The notes under the pieces are model-generated. The model saw nothing but the letters and a program-made list of their open reading frames with translations, did not search any database and was not told the DNA's origin. Shown here piece by piece: positions 43,563 to 52,481 of a stretch of DNA of 64,000 nt; within the stretch, counting starts at the first letter, position 1; the number at the start of each line of letters is the position of its first letter. The DNA comes from Streptomyces sp. CB01635 (GTDB taxonomy: Bacteria > Actinomycetota > Actinomycetes > Streptomycetales > Streptomycetaceae): positions 248,001 to 312,000 of the forward strand of contig NZ_NNBL01000005.1 of assembly GCF_002803065.1 (NCBI RefSeq), read 5' to 3'. Position numbers and translations under genes: made by a program.

Positions 43563-44873
43563 ATGAAGACACCCGCACGGATCTCCCGCGCCGTCGCCGG
43601 AGGTGTGGCGCTCGCCCTCGGTCTGACCCTGTCGGCCTGTGGCGGCGGCTCCTCCGACTCGGCCGGAGGCGGGGACTCCGACAAGATCCACGTGCTGGTG
43701 TACGGGGACGCGGCCAACAAGGTCGAGAAGCAGCTCGTAGCCACCTTCAACAAGACGTCGAAGGTCAAGGCGGTCCTCGACACCATCCCGGGCGCCGACT
43801 ACCAGCAGAAGCTGCAGACCATCATCAGCACCCCGCAGGCCCCCGACATCTTCTTCAACTGGGGCGGAGGCAGCATCAAGCCCTTCGTCGACGCCGACCT
43901 GCTGCTGCCGCTCGACGACTTCATCAAGAAGGACCCGGCCCTCAAGTCCAGCTTCCTGCCGTCGGTCTTCGACAGCGCGAAGGTCAACGGGAAGCCGTAC
44001 GGCGTCCCGATGCGCGGCACGCAGCCGGTGCTGCTCTTCAACAACAAGAAGGTGCTGGCCGACGCCGGTGTCACGCCGCCGAAGACCTGGGACGACCTGC
44101 TCGGCGCGGTGAAGGCGCTGAAGGCCAAGGGCGTCACCCCGATCGCGCTCGGCGGCGGCGACCAGTGGCCGACGCTGATGTGGTTCGAGTACCTCTACGA
44201 CCGTGTCGCCGGCCCTGACGTCTTCCAGAAGGCGCTCGGCGGCGACAAGAGCGCCTGGGAGAGCGCGGGCAGCAAGAAGGCCCTCGGCATGATCAGGCAG
44301 CTCGTCGACGCGGGTGCCTTCGGCACCAACTACGACTCCGTCAAGTTCACCGACCAGGGCTCGCCCACGCTGCTCGCCACCGGCAAGGCCGGCTTCGAGC
44401 TCATGGGTTCCTGGGAGTACTCGACCCAGCAGGACTCCCACCCCGCGTTCGCCAAGAAGGACCTCGGCTACACCTCGTTCCCGACGGTCGCAGGCGGCTC
44501 GGGCGACGACGCCAACCTCGTCGGCAACACCAACAACTTCTACTCCGTGATGAAGAAGACGAAGCATCCCGAGGCCGTCGCCGAGTTCCTCAAGCTCCAG
44601 TACTCCGACGAGTTCGTGAAGGCGCAGCTGGGCATCGGCAACCTGCCGACCACGACCAACACGGAGAAGTTCCTCGGCGCCTCCGCGAGCCCGGACTACT
44701 CGAAGTACCAGCTCGACCTCGTGAAGAAGGCCCCGTCGTTCCAGCTCTCGTGGGACCAGGCCTACCCCCAGTCCGCCTCGACGCCCATGCACCAGGCGGT
44801 CCAGCAGTTCGTCAACGGCGGGCTCGACACCGACGGCTTCATCAAGGCCATGCAGGCCTTGCCCACCGCGTGA
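43563..44873 (+). CDS. Sugar ABC transporter substrate-binding lipoprotein, BxlE-like
   Basis: The 436-residue lipoprotein (signal ending LTLSACGGG) belongs to the extracellular sugar-binding family 1 (CUT1). The mature domain has VYGDAANKVEKQLVATFNK, KPYGVPMRGTQPVLLFNN and GKAGFELMGSWEYS. Its place in a LacI-importer-GH3 cluster makes xylobiose or similar xylo-oligosaccharides the likely ligand. ATG 43563 is 14 bases after an operator-like site, with AGAGG upstream. The upstream frame to 43356 is not coding. Confidence 0.92.
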   Translation: MKTPARISRAVAGGVALALGLTLSACGGGSSDSAGGGDSDKIHVLVYGDAANKVEKQLVATFNKTSKVKAVLDTIPGADYQQKLQTIISTPQAPDIFFNWGGGSIKPFVDADLLLPLDDFIKKDPALKSSFLPSVFDSAKVNGKPYGVPMRGTQPVLLFNNKKVLADAGVTPPKTWDDLLGAVKALKAKGVTPIALGGGDQWPTLMWFEYLYDRVAGPDVFQKALGGDKSAWESAGSKKALGMIRQLVDAGAFGTNYDSVKFTDQGSPTLLATGKAGFELMGSWEYSTQQDSHPAFAKKDLGYTSFPTVAGGSGDDANLVGNTNNFYSVMKKTKHPEAVAEFLKLQYSDEFVKAQLGIGNLPTTTNTEKFLGASASPDYSKYQLDLVKKAPSFQLSWDQAYPQSASTPMHQAVQQFVNGGLDTDGFIKAMQALPTA

Positions 44874-44887
44874 GACCTGGTACCGAG

Positions 44888-45823
44888 ATGACCACCACCG
44901 TCACCAAGGCCGCTGTCGTCGCCGAACGGCGGCCCGCGCAGCGGCGCACGGCCGGCCTGGGGCGCCCGGGTTTCACCTGGGCGCTGCCCGCCACCTTGTT
45001 CTTCGTCCTGTTCGCCGTCGTCCCGCTCGTCCTGGTCGCCGTGCTGTCCTTCACGAACTGGAACGGTCTGGGCGCGCCGCGGTTCGCCGGGCTCGACAAC
45101 TGGACCAAGCTCCTCAACGACCCGGTGATGCTCAACAGCCTCTGGCTGAGCGTGCTGATCACCGTCCTGGGCGTGCTCGTCCAGACGCCGCTGAGCATCC
45201 TGCTCGGCGTCTGGGCGGCGGGCCGCCAGCGCAACCGCGCCATCCTGTCGGCGATCTACTTCGTCCCGCTGCTGCTGTCCGCCACCGCGGTCTCCGTCCT
45301 GTGGCGCACCCTGCTCGACCCCAACTTCGGTGTGCCGTCGCAGGCCAAGTGGCTGTTCGGCGACGGCAATCTGCTCGGCATGCAGAGCGGGGCCATCGGG
45401 GTGCTGGTCTTCGTGGGGGCCTGGCAGTTCACCCCGTTCCACACCCTGATCTACCAGGGCGCGGCGCGGGCCATCCCTCAAGTCCTGTACCAGGCAGCCC
45501 AGATCGACGGCGCGGGCACGGTGCGCCAGTTCTTCCACATCACGCTGCCGCAACTGCGCAACACCATGATCACGTCGATGATCCTGATGGTCGTCGGCGG
45601 CCTCACCACGTTCGACACCGTCCTGATCCTGACCCAGGGCGGCCCCGGCACGGACACCACCATCAGCGCCTACTACATGTACCAAAAGGCCTTCAAGAGC
45701 TTCGACTTCGGCGCGGGATCGGCCATCGCGCTGCTCCTCGTGGTGGTCGCGACGGTCATCTCGCTCGTCGTCGTACGGGTCTCGGGCTACGACAAGATGC
45801 GCAGCTCGGTGGAGGGCCTGTGA
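44888..45823 (+). CDS. Sugar ABC transporter permease 1, BxlF-like
   Basis: The 311-residue permease (ATG 44888) has six predicted helices and the CUT1 loop VLYQAAQIDGAGTVRQFFHITLPQL (E-A-A motif variant). First helix begins TWALPATLFFVLFAVVPLVLV. It pairs with the following permease and with a shared MsiK-type ATPase that is not encoded here, as usual for Streptomyces sugar importers. Its stop overlaps the next GTG by four bases. Confidence 0.92.
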   Translation: MTTTVTKAAVVAERRPAQRRTAGLGRPGFTWALPATLFFVLFAVVPLVLVAVLSFTNWNGLGAPRFAGLDNWTKLLNDPVMLNSLWLSVLITVLGVLVQTPLSILLGVWAAGRQRNRAILSAIYFVPLLLSATAVSVLWRTLLDPNFGVPSQAKWLFGDGNLLGMQSGAIGVLVFVGAWQFTPFHTLIYQGAARAIPQVLYQAAQIDGAGTVRQFFHITLPQLRNTMITSMILMVVGGLTTFDTVLILTQGGPGTDTTISAYYMYQKAFKSFDFGAGSAIALLLVVVATVISLVVVRVSGYDKMRSSVEGL

Positions 45824-46641
45824 GCAAGCAACGCCCCAACTACCTGGCCGGCCTGGGCTCCGTGGTCTGGCTGCTCGTCGTCGGCGCACCGCTCTACGTC
45901 CTGGTCTCGGCGTCCGTGCAGTCCCGCGCGGACTACGGCGCGAGCGGTCCGCTGAGCCTGCCGCGGCACTTCACGCTGCGGAACTACATCGACGACTTCT
46001 CCACCGGCTTCGGCCGGTACTTCCTCAACACGGTGATCGTGACCGTGTGTGTGGTCGCCATCGTCCTCGTGGTGGTGCCGCCGCTGTCGTACTCCATCGT
46101 CCGCAGCCGCGGCCGCGTCACGACCGCCGTCTTCCGCCTCTTCCTGCTCGGTCTCGCCATCCCCGCGCAGGCGGTGATCGTGCCGATGTTCTACGTCATC
46201 AGCAAGGCGGGGCTCTACGACAACCTCATCGGCGTCATCCTGCCGACCGCGGCCTTCTCGCTCCCCATGTGCGCCCTGGTCCTGACCGGCGTGATGCGCG
46301 ACATCACCCCGGATCTGTACGAGGCGATGGCCATCGACGGCGCCTCCTCGTGGCGGGTGTTCGGTCAGCTCGTACTCCCCCTGTCGCGGGGCGGGCTCGC
46401 CACGATCGCGGTCTTCTCCGCCCTCCAGGCGTGGAACGGCTTCCTGTTCCCCCTGGTGCTCACCCAGTCCGACTCCACCAAGGTGATCACCTTGGGGCTC
46501 TACAACTTCCGCACCCAGTACGGCATCAACGTCCCGGGGCTGCTGGCCGCCGTGGTCCTGTCCATGGTGCCCGTCCTGCTCGTCTACCTGTTCGCCCGGC
46601 GCACCCTGGTCCAGGGGCTCATGGGCGTGGGAGGAAAGTGA
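45820..46641 (+). CDS. Sugar ABC transporter permease 2, BxlG-like
   Basis: The 273-residue protein has the CUT1 second-permease pattern: LGSVVWLLVVGAPLYVLVSA first helix, and the coupling loop DITPDLYEAMAIDGASSWRVFGQLVLPLS. Start GTG 45820 overlaps the previous stop (GTGA). Together with BxlE- and BxlF-like proteins it forms the importer. No ATPase gene is present in this cluster. Confidence 0.92.
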   Translation: MSKQRPNYLAGLGSVVWLLVVGAPLYVLVSASVQSRADYGASGPLSLPRHFTLRNYIDDFSTGFGRYFLNTVIVTVCVVAIVLVVVPPLSYSIVRSRGRVTTAVFRLFLLGLAIPAQAVIVPMFYVISKAGLYDNLIGVILPTAAFSLPMCALVLTGVMRDITPDLYEAMAIDGASSWRVFGQLVLPLSRGGLATIAVFSALQAWNGFLFPLVLTQSDSTKVITLGLYNFRTQYGINVPGLLAAVVLSMVPVLLVYLFARRTLVQGLMGVGGK

Positions 46642-49010
46642 CCCACATCGTGGCCGTAACGACAGACTCCACCACGCCCCTGTGGCGCGACACGACACTC
46701 GACCACGAGACGCGCGCCGACGCCCTCATTGCCGAGATGACCCTCCAGGAGAAGGTCGCCCAGCTGTTCGGCGTCTGGGTCGGGGCGTCCGACGAGGGCG
46801 GCGAAGTCGCCCCGTACCAGCATGAGATGGAGGAGCCGGTCGACCTCGAGGCGCTGCTGCCGCGAGGGCTCGGGCAGCTCACCAGGCCCTTCGGCACCGC
46901 CCCCGTCGACCCCGCTCTCGGCGCGCTGTCCCTGTTGCGCACCCAGCGCCGCATCGCCGCGGGCAACCGCTTCGGCATTCCGGCCGTCGCCCACGAGGAG
47001 TGCCTCGCGGGCTTCGCCGCCTGGGGTGCGACCGCCTATCCCGTCCCGCTCTCGTGGGGCGCGACGTTCGATCCGGCGCTGGTACGGCGCATGGCCCGGG
47101 CCATCGGGCAGGACATGCGTTCGGTGGGTGTGCACCAGGGCCTCGCCCCCGTGCTCGACGTCGTGCGCGACGCACGGTGGGGCCGCGTCGAGGAGACCAT
47201 CGGCGAGGATCCGTACCTCGTCGGGACGCTCGGCACCGCCTATGTCCAGGGCCTTGAATCCGCGGGGATCGTCGCCACCTTGAAGCACTTCGTGGGCTAC
47301 TCCGCCTCCCGCGCGGGACGCAACCTCGCGCCCGTCGGCATGGGGCCCAGGGAGCGTGCCGATGTGATGCTGCCGCCGTTCGAGATGGCGCTGCGCGAGG
47401 GCGGCGCCCGCTCGGTGATGCACGCCTACACCGACACGGACGGCGTCCCGTCGGCAGCCGACGAGCAGCTGCTCACCGGGCTGTTGCGGGACATCTGGGG
47501 CTTCACGGGGACGGTCGTGGCGGACTACTTCGGTGTCGGGTTCCTCAAGACCCTGCACGGTGTCGCCGCGACTTGGGGTGAGGCCGCCGGCGCCGCGCTG
47601 ACGGCGGGCGTGGACGTGGAACTGCCCACCGTCAAGGCGTTCGGGCAGCCGCTTCTCGACGCGGTCGCGGACGGTCGGGTGTCCGAGGCCGTCGTGGACC
47701 GCGCGCTGCACCGTGTACTCGTGCAGAAGGCGCAGCTGGGCCTCCTCGACACCGGATGGGACGCGGTGCCGCAGGCGCTGGCCGGTGCGGACCTCGGGGA
47801 CCCGCAGGCGCTGCGCGGAACCGTGGTCCTGGACACCACGGACCGCCGCGCCCTCGCCCGGGAGGTCGCCGAGCAGGCCGTCGTCCTGCTCCGCAACGAC
47901 GGCACACTCCCCCTGACCCGGCCAGCCAGGATCGCGGTCGTCGGCCCGACCGCCGACACCGCGACGGCCGTTCTCGGCTGCTACGCGTTCCCGGTGCACG
48001 TGGGCGCCCGGCACCCCGAGATACCGGCCGGGATCGAACTGCCCACCCTGGTCGAGGCGTTGAGGGCCGAGTTCCCCGACAGCGAGGTCGTCACCGCGCC
48101 CGGGTGCGGCGTCGACGACACCGGCACCGGCGGCTTCGCCGAGGCCGTGGAGCTGGCCCGTGGCGCCGACGTCGTCGTCCTCGCGCTGGGCGACCGCGCC
48201 GGGCTCTTCGGCCGCGGCACCAGCGGCGAGGGCTGCGACGCGGACTCGCTCGCGCTGCCGGGCGTGCAGGAGCAGCTCCTGAACACGCTCCTGGGCACCG
48301 GCACACCGGTCGTGCTGACGCTCCTGGCGGGACGCCCGTACGCGCTCGGCCGTGCGGTACGGGAGTCGGCCGCCGTCGTCCAGTCGTTCTTCCCCGGCGA
48401 GGAGGGCACGCCCGCCATCGCCGGTGTGCTCAGCGGTCGGGTCGCCCCGTCCGGACGGCTGCCCGTCAGCATCCCGAACGGCCCGGGGGCCCAGCCGTCC
48501 ACGTATCTGGCGGCGCGGCTCGGGCAGGTCAACGAAGTGTCGAACATCGATCCGACACCGGCGTTCGGCTTCGGGCACGGCCTGACGTACACGTCGTTCG
48601 ACTGGTCCGATCTCACCGTGGAGCGCGCGACGGTCAGGACGGACGGCGAGGCCGAACTCGCCTTCACCGTAAGGAACTCGGGCGACCGTGACGGCACCGA
48701 GGTCGCGCAGCTCTATCTGCACGACCCGGTCGCCTCGGTGGTGCAGCCCGTCCAGCGGCTGGTCGGGTTCGTGCGCCTGGCACTCGCGCCCGGGCAGGCC
48801 GCGCGGATCCGGGTGACGGTGCCCGCGGACCTCGCGTCGTTCACCGGGCGGGACGGGCGGCGGATCGTCGAACCGGGCGAGCTGGAGCTGCGGCTCGGCG
48901 CGTCCAGCACCGACCTCCGGCTGACCGCGAAGGTGACGCTCACCGGACCTGTGCGGGCGGTGGACCACACCCGCAGGCTGCACGCCGATTTCGGCGTCAC
49001 CACGCGATGA
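46638..49010 (+). CDS. bxlA: GH3 beta-xylosidase, BxlA-like
   Basis: The 790-residue enzyme is a multi-domain GH3: N-terminal TIM barrel, alpha/beta sandwich and C-terminal fibronectin-like domain (about 675-775). The retaining nucleophile is Asp296 in VVADYFGV, and KHFVGYSASRAGRNLAPV and FGFGHGLTYTSFDW are family features. The lack of a signal peptide indicates intracellular hydrolysis of imported xylo-oligosaccharides. Start GTG 46638 overlaps the permease stop and has GGAGG nearby; GTG 46650 is an alternative. Beta-glucosidase or arabinofuranosidase side activities are possible. Confidence 0.9.
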   Translation: MTHIVAVTTDSTTPLWRDTTLDHETRADALIAEMTLQEKVAQLFGVWVGASDEGGEVAPYQHEMEEPVDLEALLPRGLGQLTRPFGTAPVDPALGALSLLRTQRRIAAGNRFGIPAVAHEECLAGFAAWGATAYPVPLSWGATFDPALVRRMARAIGQDMRSVGVHQGLAPVLDVVRDARWGRVEETIGEDPYLVGTLGTAYVQGLESAGIVATLKHFVGYSASRAGRNLAPVGMGPRERADVMLPPFEMALREGGARSVMHAYTDTDGVPSAADEQLLTGLLRDIWGFTGTVVADYFGVGFLKTLHGVAATWGEAAGAALTAGVDVELPTVKAFGQPLLDAVADGRVSEAVVDRALHRVLVQKAQLGLLDTGWDAVPQALAGADLGDPQALRGTVVLDTTDRRALAREVAEQAVVLLRNDGTLPLTRPARIAVVGPTADTATAVLGCYAFPVHVGARHPEIPAGIELPTLVEALRAEFPDSEVVTAPGCGVDDTGTGGFAEAVELARGADVVVLALGDRAGLFGRGTSGEGCDADSLALPGVQEQLLNTLLGTGTPVVLTLLAGRPYALGRAVRESAAVVQSFFPGEEGTPAIAGVLSGRVAPSGRLPVSIPNGPGAQPSTYLAARLGQVNEVSNIDPTPAFGFGHGLTYTSFDWSDLTVERATVRTDGEAELAFTVRNSGDRDGTEVAQLYLHDPVASVVQPVQRLVGFVRLALAPGQAARIRVTVPADLASFTGRDGRRIVEPGELELRLGASSTDLRLTAKVTLTGPVRAVDHTRRLHADFGVTTR

Positions 49011-49017
49011 GACAGCC

Positions 49018-49050
49018 GTGGCCCGTACCTTCCAGAAAGGTACGGGCCAC
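49018..49050. terminator. Bidirectional terminator between bxlA-like gene and M13 peptidase
   Basis: Arms GTGGCCCGTACCTT (49018-49031) and AAGGTACGGGCCAC (49037-49050) form a perfect 14-bp stem with a 5-base loop, 8 bp after the GH3 stop and 15 bp before the stop of the convergent peptidase. It serves both transcripts. Confidence 0.9.
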
Positions 49051-49064
49051 GCGTCATCGGCGCG

Positions 49065-51029
49065 CTACCAGATGCGCACACGGTCCGCCGGGTCGAGCCA
49101 CAGGCCGTCGCTGTCCGACGTGTTGAACGCGTCGTGGAACTCGTCGAGGTTGCGCACGATGTTCGCGCGGAACTCCGGCGGCGAGTGCGGGTCGATGGTC
49201 AGGTACTGCTGCTCCTGCTCCTTGCGCCGCTTGGTACGCCAGCAGTAGGCCCAGTTGAGGAACAGGCGCTGGGAACCGGTGGTGGCCTCGTGCTCCGGCG
49301 ACGGGGTGTCGCCGAGCGAGATGACGTACGCCTTGTGGCCGATGGTCAGGCCGCCGAGGTCGCCGATGTTCTCGCCGACGGTGAGCGCGCCGTTGACGGA
49401 CTCGCCGGGCAGGTTGCGCGGCGAGAAGCCGTCGTACTGCTCGATGAGGGCCTTCGACTTGGCCTCGAAGGACGTCTTGTCGGACGCGGTCCACCAGTCG
49501 TTGAGGTTGCCCGCGCCGTCGTACTGGGCGCCCTGGTCGTCGAAGCCGTGGCCGATCTCGTGGCCGATCACGGAGCCGATACCGCCGTAGTTCTCGGCCG
49601 GGTCGGCATCGGGCGCGAAGAACGGCTTCTGCAGGATGCCCGCGGGGAAGCAGATCTCGTTGGTGCCCGGGTTGTAGTACGCGTTCACCGTCTGCGGCAG
49701 CATGAACCACTCGTCGCGGTCGACCGGCGAGCCGATCTTGGCGAGCTCGCGGTCCGTCTCGAACGCCGCGGCCGCCTGCGCGTTGGCGAGCAGGTCGTCC
49801 GCGGTGACCTGGAGCTTGGAGTAGTCGCGGAACTTGTCCGGGTAGCCGATCTTGGGGCGGAACGTGGCGAGCTTCTCGTACGCCCGCTCCTTCGTCTCGT
49901 CGGTCATCCAGTCGAGCCGGGCGATCGACTGGCGGTAGGCCTCGAGGAGGTTGGCGACGAGCTCGTCCATCATCGCCTTGGACGCCGGCGGGAAGTGCCG
50001 GGCCACGTACTCCTTGCCGACGGCCTCGCCCATCGCGCCCTCGACGAGCGCGACGGCGCGCTTCCAGCGGGCGCGCAGCTCCGGGGTGCCGTTGAGCGTG
50101 CGCCCGTAGAAGTCGAAGTTGTTCTGGACGAACGCGTCCGAGAGGTACGGCGCCGAGGCGCGCAGCACGCGCACCAGCACCCAGTCGCGCCACTGCTCGA
50201 TCGGGAACTCGGTCAGGACCTGGGAGAGGTGGGCGAAGTACGACGGCTGCCGGACGCAGGTCTCGGCGACGGTCGCGTCGGTGCCGCCGATCCCGGCGGT
50301 GTAGCCGTGCCAGTCGAACTCCGGTGCCAGTGCCTTGAGTTCGTCGAGCGTGGTGAGGTTGTACGTCTTCTGCACGTCACGGGTCTCGGCCCGCTCCCAG
50401 TGGCCCGCGGCCAGCTTGGTCTCGATGGCGAGGACCGTGCGCGCGGCGGCCGTGGGGTCGGCGTGCTCGGCGAGCGTCAGAAGATCGGTGAGATAGGTGA
50501 CGTACTTGTCGCGGATCTCGGCGAACTTGTCGTCGCGGTAGTACGACTCGTCCGGCAGGCCGAGGCCGCCCTGCACGACGTTGACGAGGTAGCGGTCGGA
50601 GTTGCGGTCGTCGGTGTCGACGTACGACCCGAAGAGGCCGGAGCCGCCGACGCGCTCGAAGCGGCCGAGGAACGTCGCGAGGCCCCGGAGGTCGGCGATG
50701 GCGTCGACCTCGTCGATCAGCGGGCGCGCCGGCGCGAGCCCGAGCGCCTCGACGGCCCGCTCGTCCATGAAGGAGGCGTAGAGCGCGGCGATCTTGCGCG
50801 CCTCGCCGGTGTCGGCCGAGGTCGACTCGGCCCCCGCCGCTAGTTCCTCGATGATCGCCTTGACCTGCTCCTCGGCGGTGTCGGCGAGCTGCACGAAGGG
50901 GCCCCAGCTCGAGCGGTCCTCGGGGATCGGCTCGGTGTCCAGCCAGTGGCCGTTGACGTGGCCGAACAGGTCGTCCTGCGGCCGGATCTCGGGGTTCATA
51001 CCCGGGCGGGCGTCATCAAGAATGCTCAT
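49065..51029 (-). CDS. M13 family metallopeptidase (neprilysin/PepO-like)
   Basis: The 654-residue zinc endopeptidase shows the catalytic H-E-x-x-H (VIGHEIGHGFDDQG, near residue 490), the third-ligand motif ENIGDLGG, and NAYYNPGTNEICFPAGILQ, ending DRVRIW. The start is ATG 51029. There is no signal peptide, so a cytoplasmic oligopeptidase role is likely, unlike extracellular neprilysins. Length equals the bacterial PepO family. Confidence 0.93.
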   Translation of the reverse strand: MSILDDARPGMNPEIRPQDDLFGHVNGHWLDTEPIPEDRSSWGPFVQLADTAEEQVKAIIEELAAGAESTSADTGEARKIAALYASFMDERAVEALGLAPARPLIDEVDAIADLRGLATFLGRFERVGGSGLFGSYVDTDDRNSDRYLVNVVQGGLGLPDESYYRDDKFAEIRDKYVTYLTDLLTLAEHADPTAAARTVLAIETKLAAGHWERAETRDVQKTYNLTTLDELKALAPEFDWHGYTAGIGGTDATVAETCVRQPSYFAHLSQVLTEFPIEQWRDWVLVRVLRASAPYLSDAFVQNNFDFYGRTLNGTPELRARWKRAVALVEGAMGEAVGKEYVARHFPPASKAMMDELVANLLEAYRQSIARLDWMTDETKERAYEKLATFRPKIGYPDKFRDYSKLQVTADDLLANAQAAAAFETDRELAKIGSPVDRDEWFMLPQTVNAYYNPGTNEICFPAGILQKPFFAPDADPAENYGGIGSVIGHEIGHGFDDQGAQYDGAGNLNDWWTASDKTSFEAKSKALIEQYDGFSPRNLPGESVNGALTVGENIGDLGGLTIGHKAYVISLGDTPSPEHEATTGSQRLFLNWAYCWRTKRRKEQEQQYLTIDPHSPPEFRANIVRNLDEFHDAFNTSDSDGLWLDPADRVRIW

Positions 51030-51099
51030 CGACGCAGCTTATGCGAGGTGCGGCCGGGACGTTTCGTAATCCCCCGGGCCGGGACTGTCACCGCATTTT

Positions 51100-51143
51100 A
51101 CGAACATGTTCGTTAGAAACTTGTTCGCCACGAACATGTTCGT
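51100..51143. promoter_or_regulatory. Triple operator of monooxygenase/TetR module
   Basis: Three sites with core CGAAC-NN-GTTCG lie at centres 51106.5, 51121.5 and 51136.5, exactly 15 bp apart. The outer two are perfect 14-bp palindromes ACGAACATGTTCGT (51100-51113, 51130-51143); the middle reads GAAACTTGTTCG. They lie 60-100 bp before the monooxygenase ATG. The same core recurs before the TetR gene, so TetR probably binds here. Confidence 0.8.
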
Positions 51144-51201
51144 TACCTTGGTGGAGCGGCTCCCGGAACGGCGGGCGCCACTCCACCTGAAGGAGCACGG
51201 C

Positions 51202-52440
51202 ATGACCACCACCCACCACTCCATCGCGATCGTCGGCGGAGGACTCGGCGGCCTCGTCCTCGCGCGCGTTCTGCACCTCGGCGGCGTCGAAGCGGCCGTC
51301 TACGACCTGGAGGCCTCGGCCGCCGCCCGCCCTCAGGGCGGCATGCTCGACATGCACGTGGAGTCCGGCCAGGCCGCGCTGCGCGCCGCGGGTCTCCACG
51401 AGGAGTTCGTGGCCGCCATCCATGCGGGCGGCGAGTCCATGCGGATCCTGGACCAGCACGGCACCGTACGGATGGAGGAGTCCGACAACGGCGGCACCGA
51501 CGGCCGGCCGGAGGTCAACCGCCACGATCTGCGCGACATGCTGCTCGCCTCTCTGCCCGAGGGCACCATCCGCTGGGGCGCCAAGGTCACCGGCGCCCGC
51601 CCGCTGACCGGGGGCCGCCACGAGGTGACGCTCGCGTCCGGCGAGACGTTCACCACCGACCTGCTCGTCGGCGCCGACGGCGCCTGGTCCAAGGTCCGCC
51701 CGCTGCTCTCCGACGCCCGCCCCGCCTACTCCGGCATCTCGTTCGTCGAGGCGTACCTCGACGACGCGGACACCCTTCACCCGGAGAGCGCCGCTGTCGT
51801 CGGCGGTGGAGCGCTGTTCGCGCTCGGGGACGAGAAGGGCTTCCTCACCCACCGGGAGAGCGACGGCCGGATCCACGTCTACTGCGCGCTGCGGGTGCCC
51901 TCCGACTGGTTCACCACCAGCGGCATCGACTTCGCCGACACCGAGGCGGCCAAGGCCCGTATCCTCACGTCCTTCGACGGCTGGGACGAGGCCTTGCGCG
52001 GACTCATCGGCGACGCCGACGGCGCGCTCGTCCCGCGGTCCATCCACGCCCTGCCCGTCGGACACCGGTGGGACCGGGTCCCGGGGGTGACCCTGCTGGG
52101 CGACGCCGCCCACCTGATGTCGCCGTTCGCCGGCGAGGGCGCCAACCTGGCGATGCTCGACGGCGCCGAGCTGGCCGCCGCGATCCTGGCGCACCCGGGC
52201 GAGACCGAGAAGGCCCTCGCCGTCTACGAGGAAGCGCTCTTCCCCCGCAGCGAGCACGCCGCAGCCGGTTCCGCCGACAACCTGGACGTCATCTTCAGCC
52301 CCGACGCACCGCAGGGCCTGCTCGACATGTTCGCGTCGTTCCGCGAGAAGGCAGAAGCCGCGGGGGACGAGGCGGAGACCGCGGGAGAGAAGGCAGAGAC
52401 GATGGGAGACGCGGCGGAGACCGTGGGAACAGGTTCGTGA
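51202..52440 (+). CDS. FAD-dependent monooxygenase, TetX-like
   Basis: The 412-residue flavoprotein has the Rossmann motif IAIVGGGLGGLVLARVL, the DG motif LVGADGAWSKV and the GD motif TLLGDAAHLMSPFAGEGANLAM of class A aromatic hydroxylases. It looks like TetX (tetracycline-inactivating) proteins and related enzymes, but the substrate is unknown. ATG 51202 follows AAGGAG with seven-base spacing. The C-terminal tail is a tandem 7-residue repeat (G-D-x-A-E-T-x type). The stop lies inside a TetR operator-like palindrome. Confidence 0.9.
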   Translation: MTTTHHSIAIVGGGLGGLVLARVLHLGGVEAAVYDLEASAAARPQGGMLDMHVESGQAALRAAGLHEEFVAAIHAGGESMRILDQHGTVRMEESDNGGTDGRPEVNRHDLRDMLLASLPEGTIRWGAKVTGARPLTGGRHEVTLASGETFTTDLLVGADGAWSKVRPLLSDARPAYSGISFVEAYLDDADTLHPESAAVVGGGALFALGDEKGFLTHRESDGRIHVYCALRVPSDWFTTSGIDFADTEAAKARILTSFDGWDEALRGLIGDADGALVPRSIHALPVGHRWDRVPGVTLLGDAAHLMSPFAGEGANLAMLDGAELAAAILAHPGETEKALAVYEEALFPRSEHAAAGSADNLDVIFSPDAPQGLLDMFASFREKAEAAGDEAETAGEKAETMGDAAETVGTGS

Positions 52441-52461
52441 CGAACTTGTTCGTCACGAACC
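52432..52461. promoter_or_regulatory. Nested palindrome overlapping monooxygenase stop, upstream of TetR
   Basis: Arms GGTTCGTGACGAAC and GTTCGTCACGAACC pair perfectly over 14 bp around a TT centre. The centre contains the same CGAAC-TT-GTTCG core as the upstream triple operator, and each arm is itself a smaller palindrome with 15-bp half-site spacing. It covers the last codons of the monooxygenase and lies 20 bp before the TetR GTG, so it allows separate control of TetR. Confidence 0.78.
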
Positions 52462-52481
52462 CGCCTCGTTACGGTGAGCAC

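Noticed and set aside
46584..48983. 799-residue minus-strand open frame
   Set aside because: Antisense to the GH3 beta-xylosidase, rich in Arg, Gly and Val with no recognisable domains.
49134..50843. 569-residue plus-strand open frame
   Set aside because: Antisense to the M13 peptidase, which has the full zinc motif.
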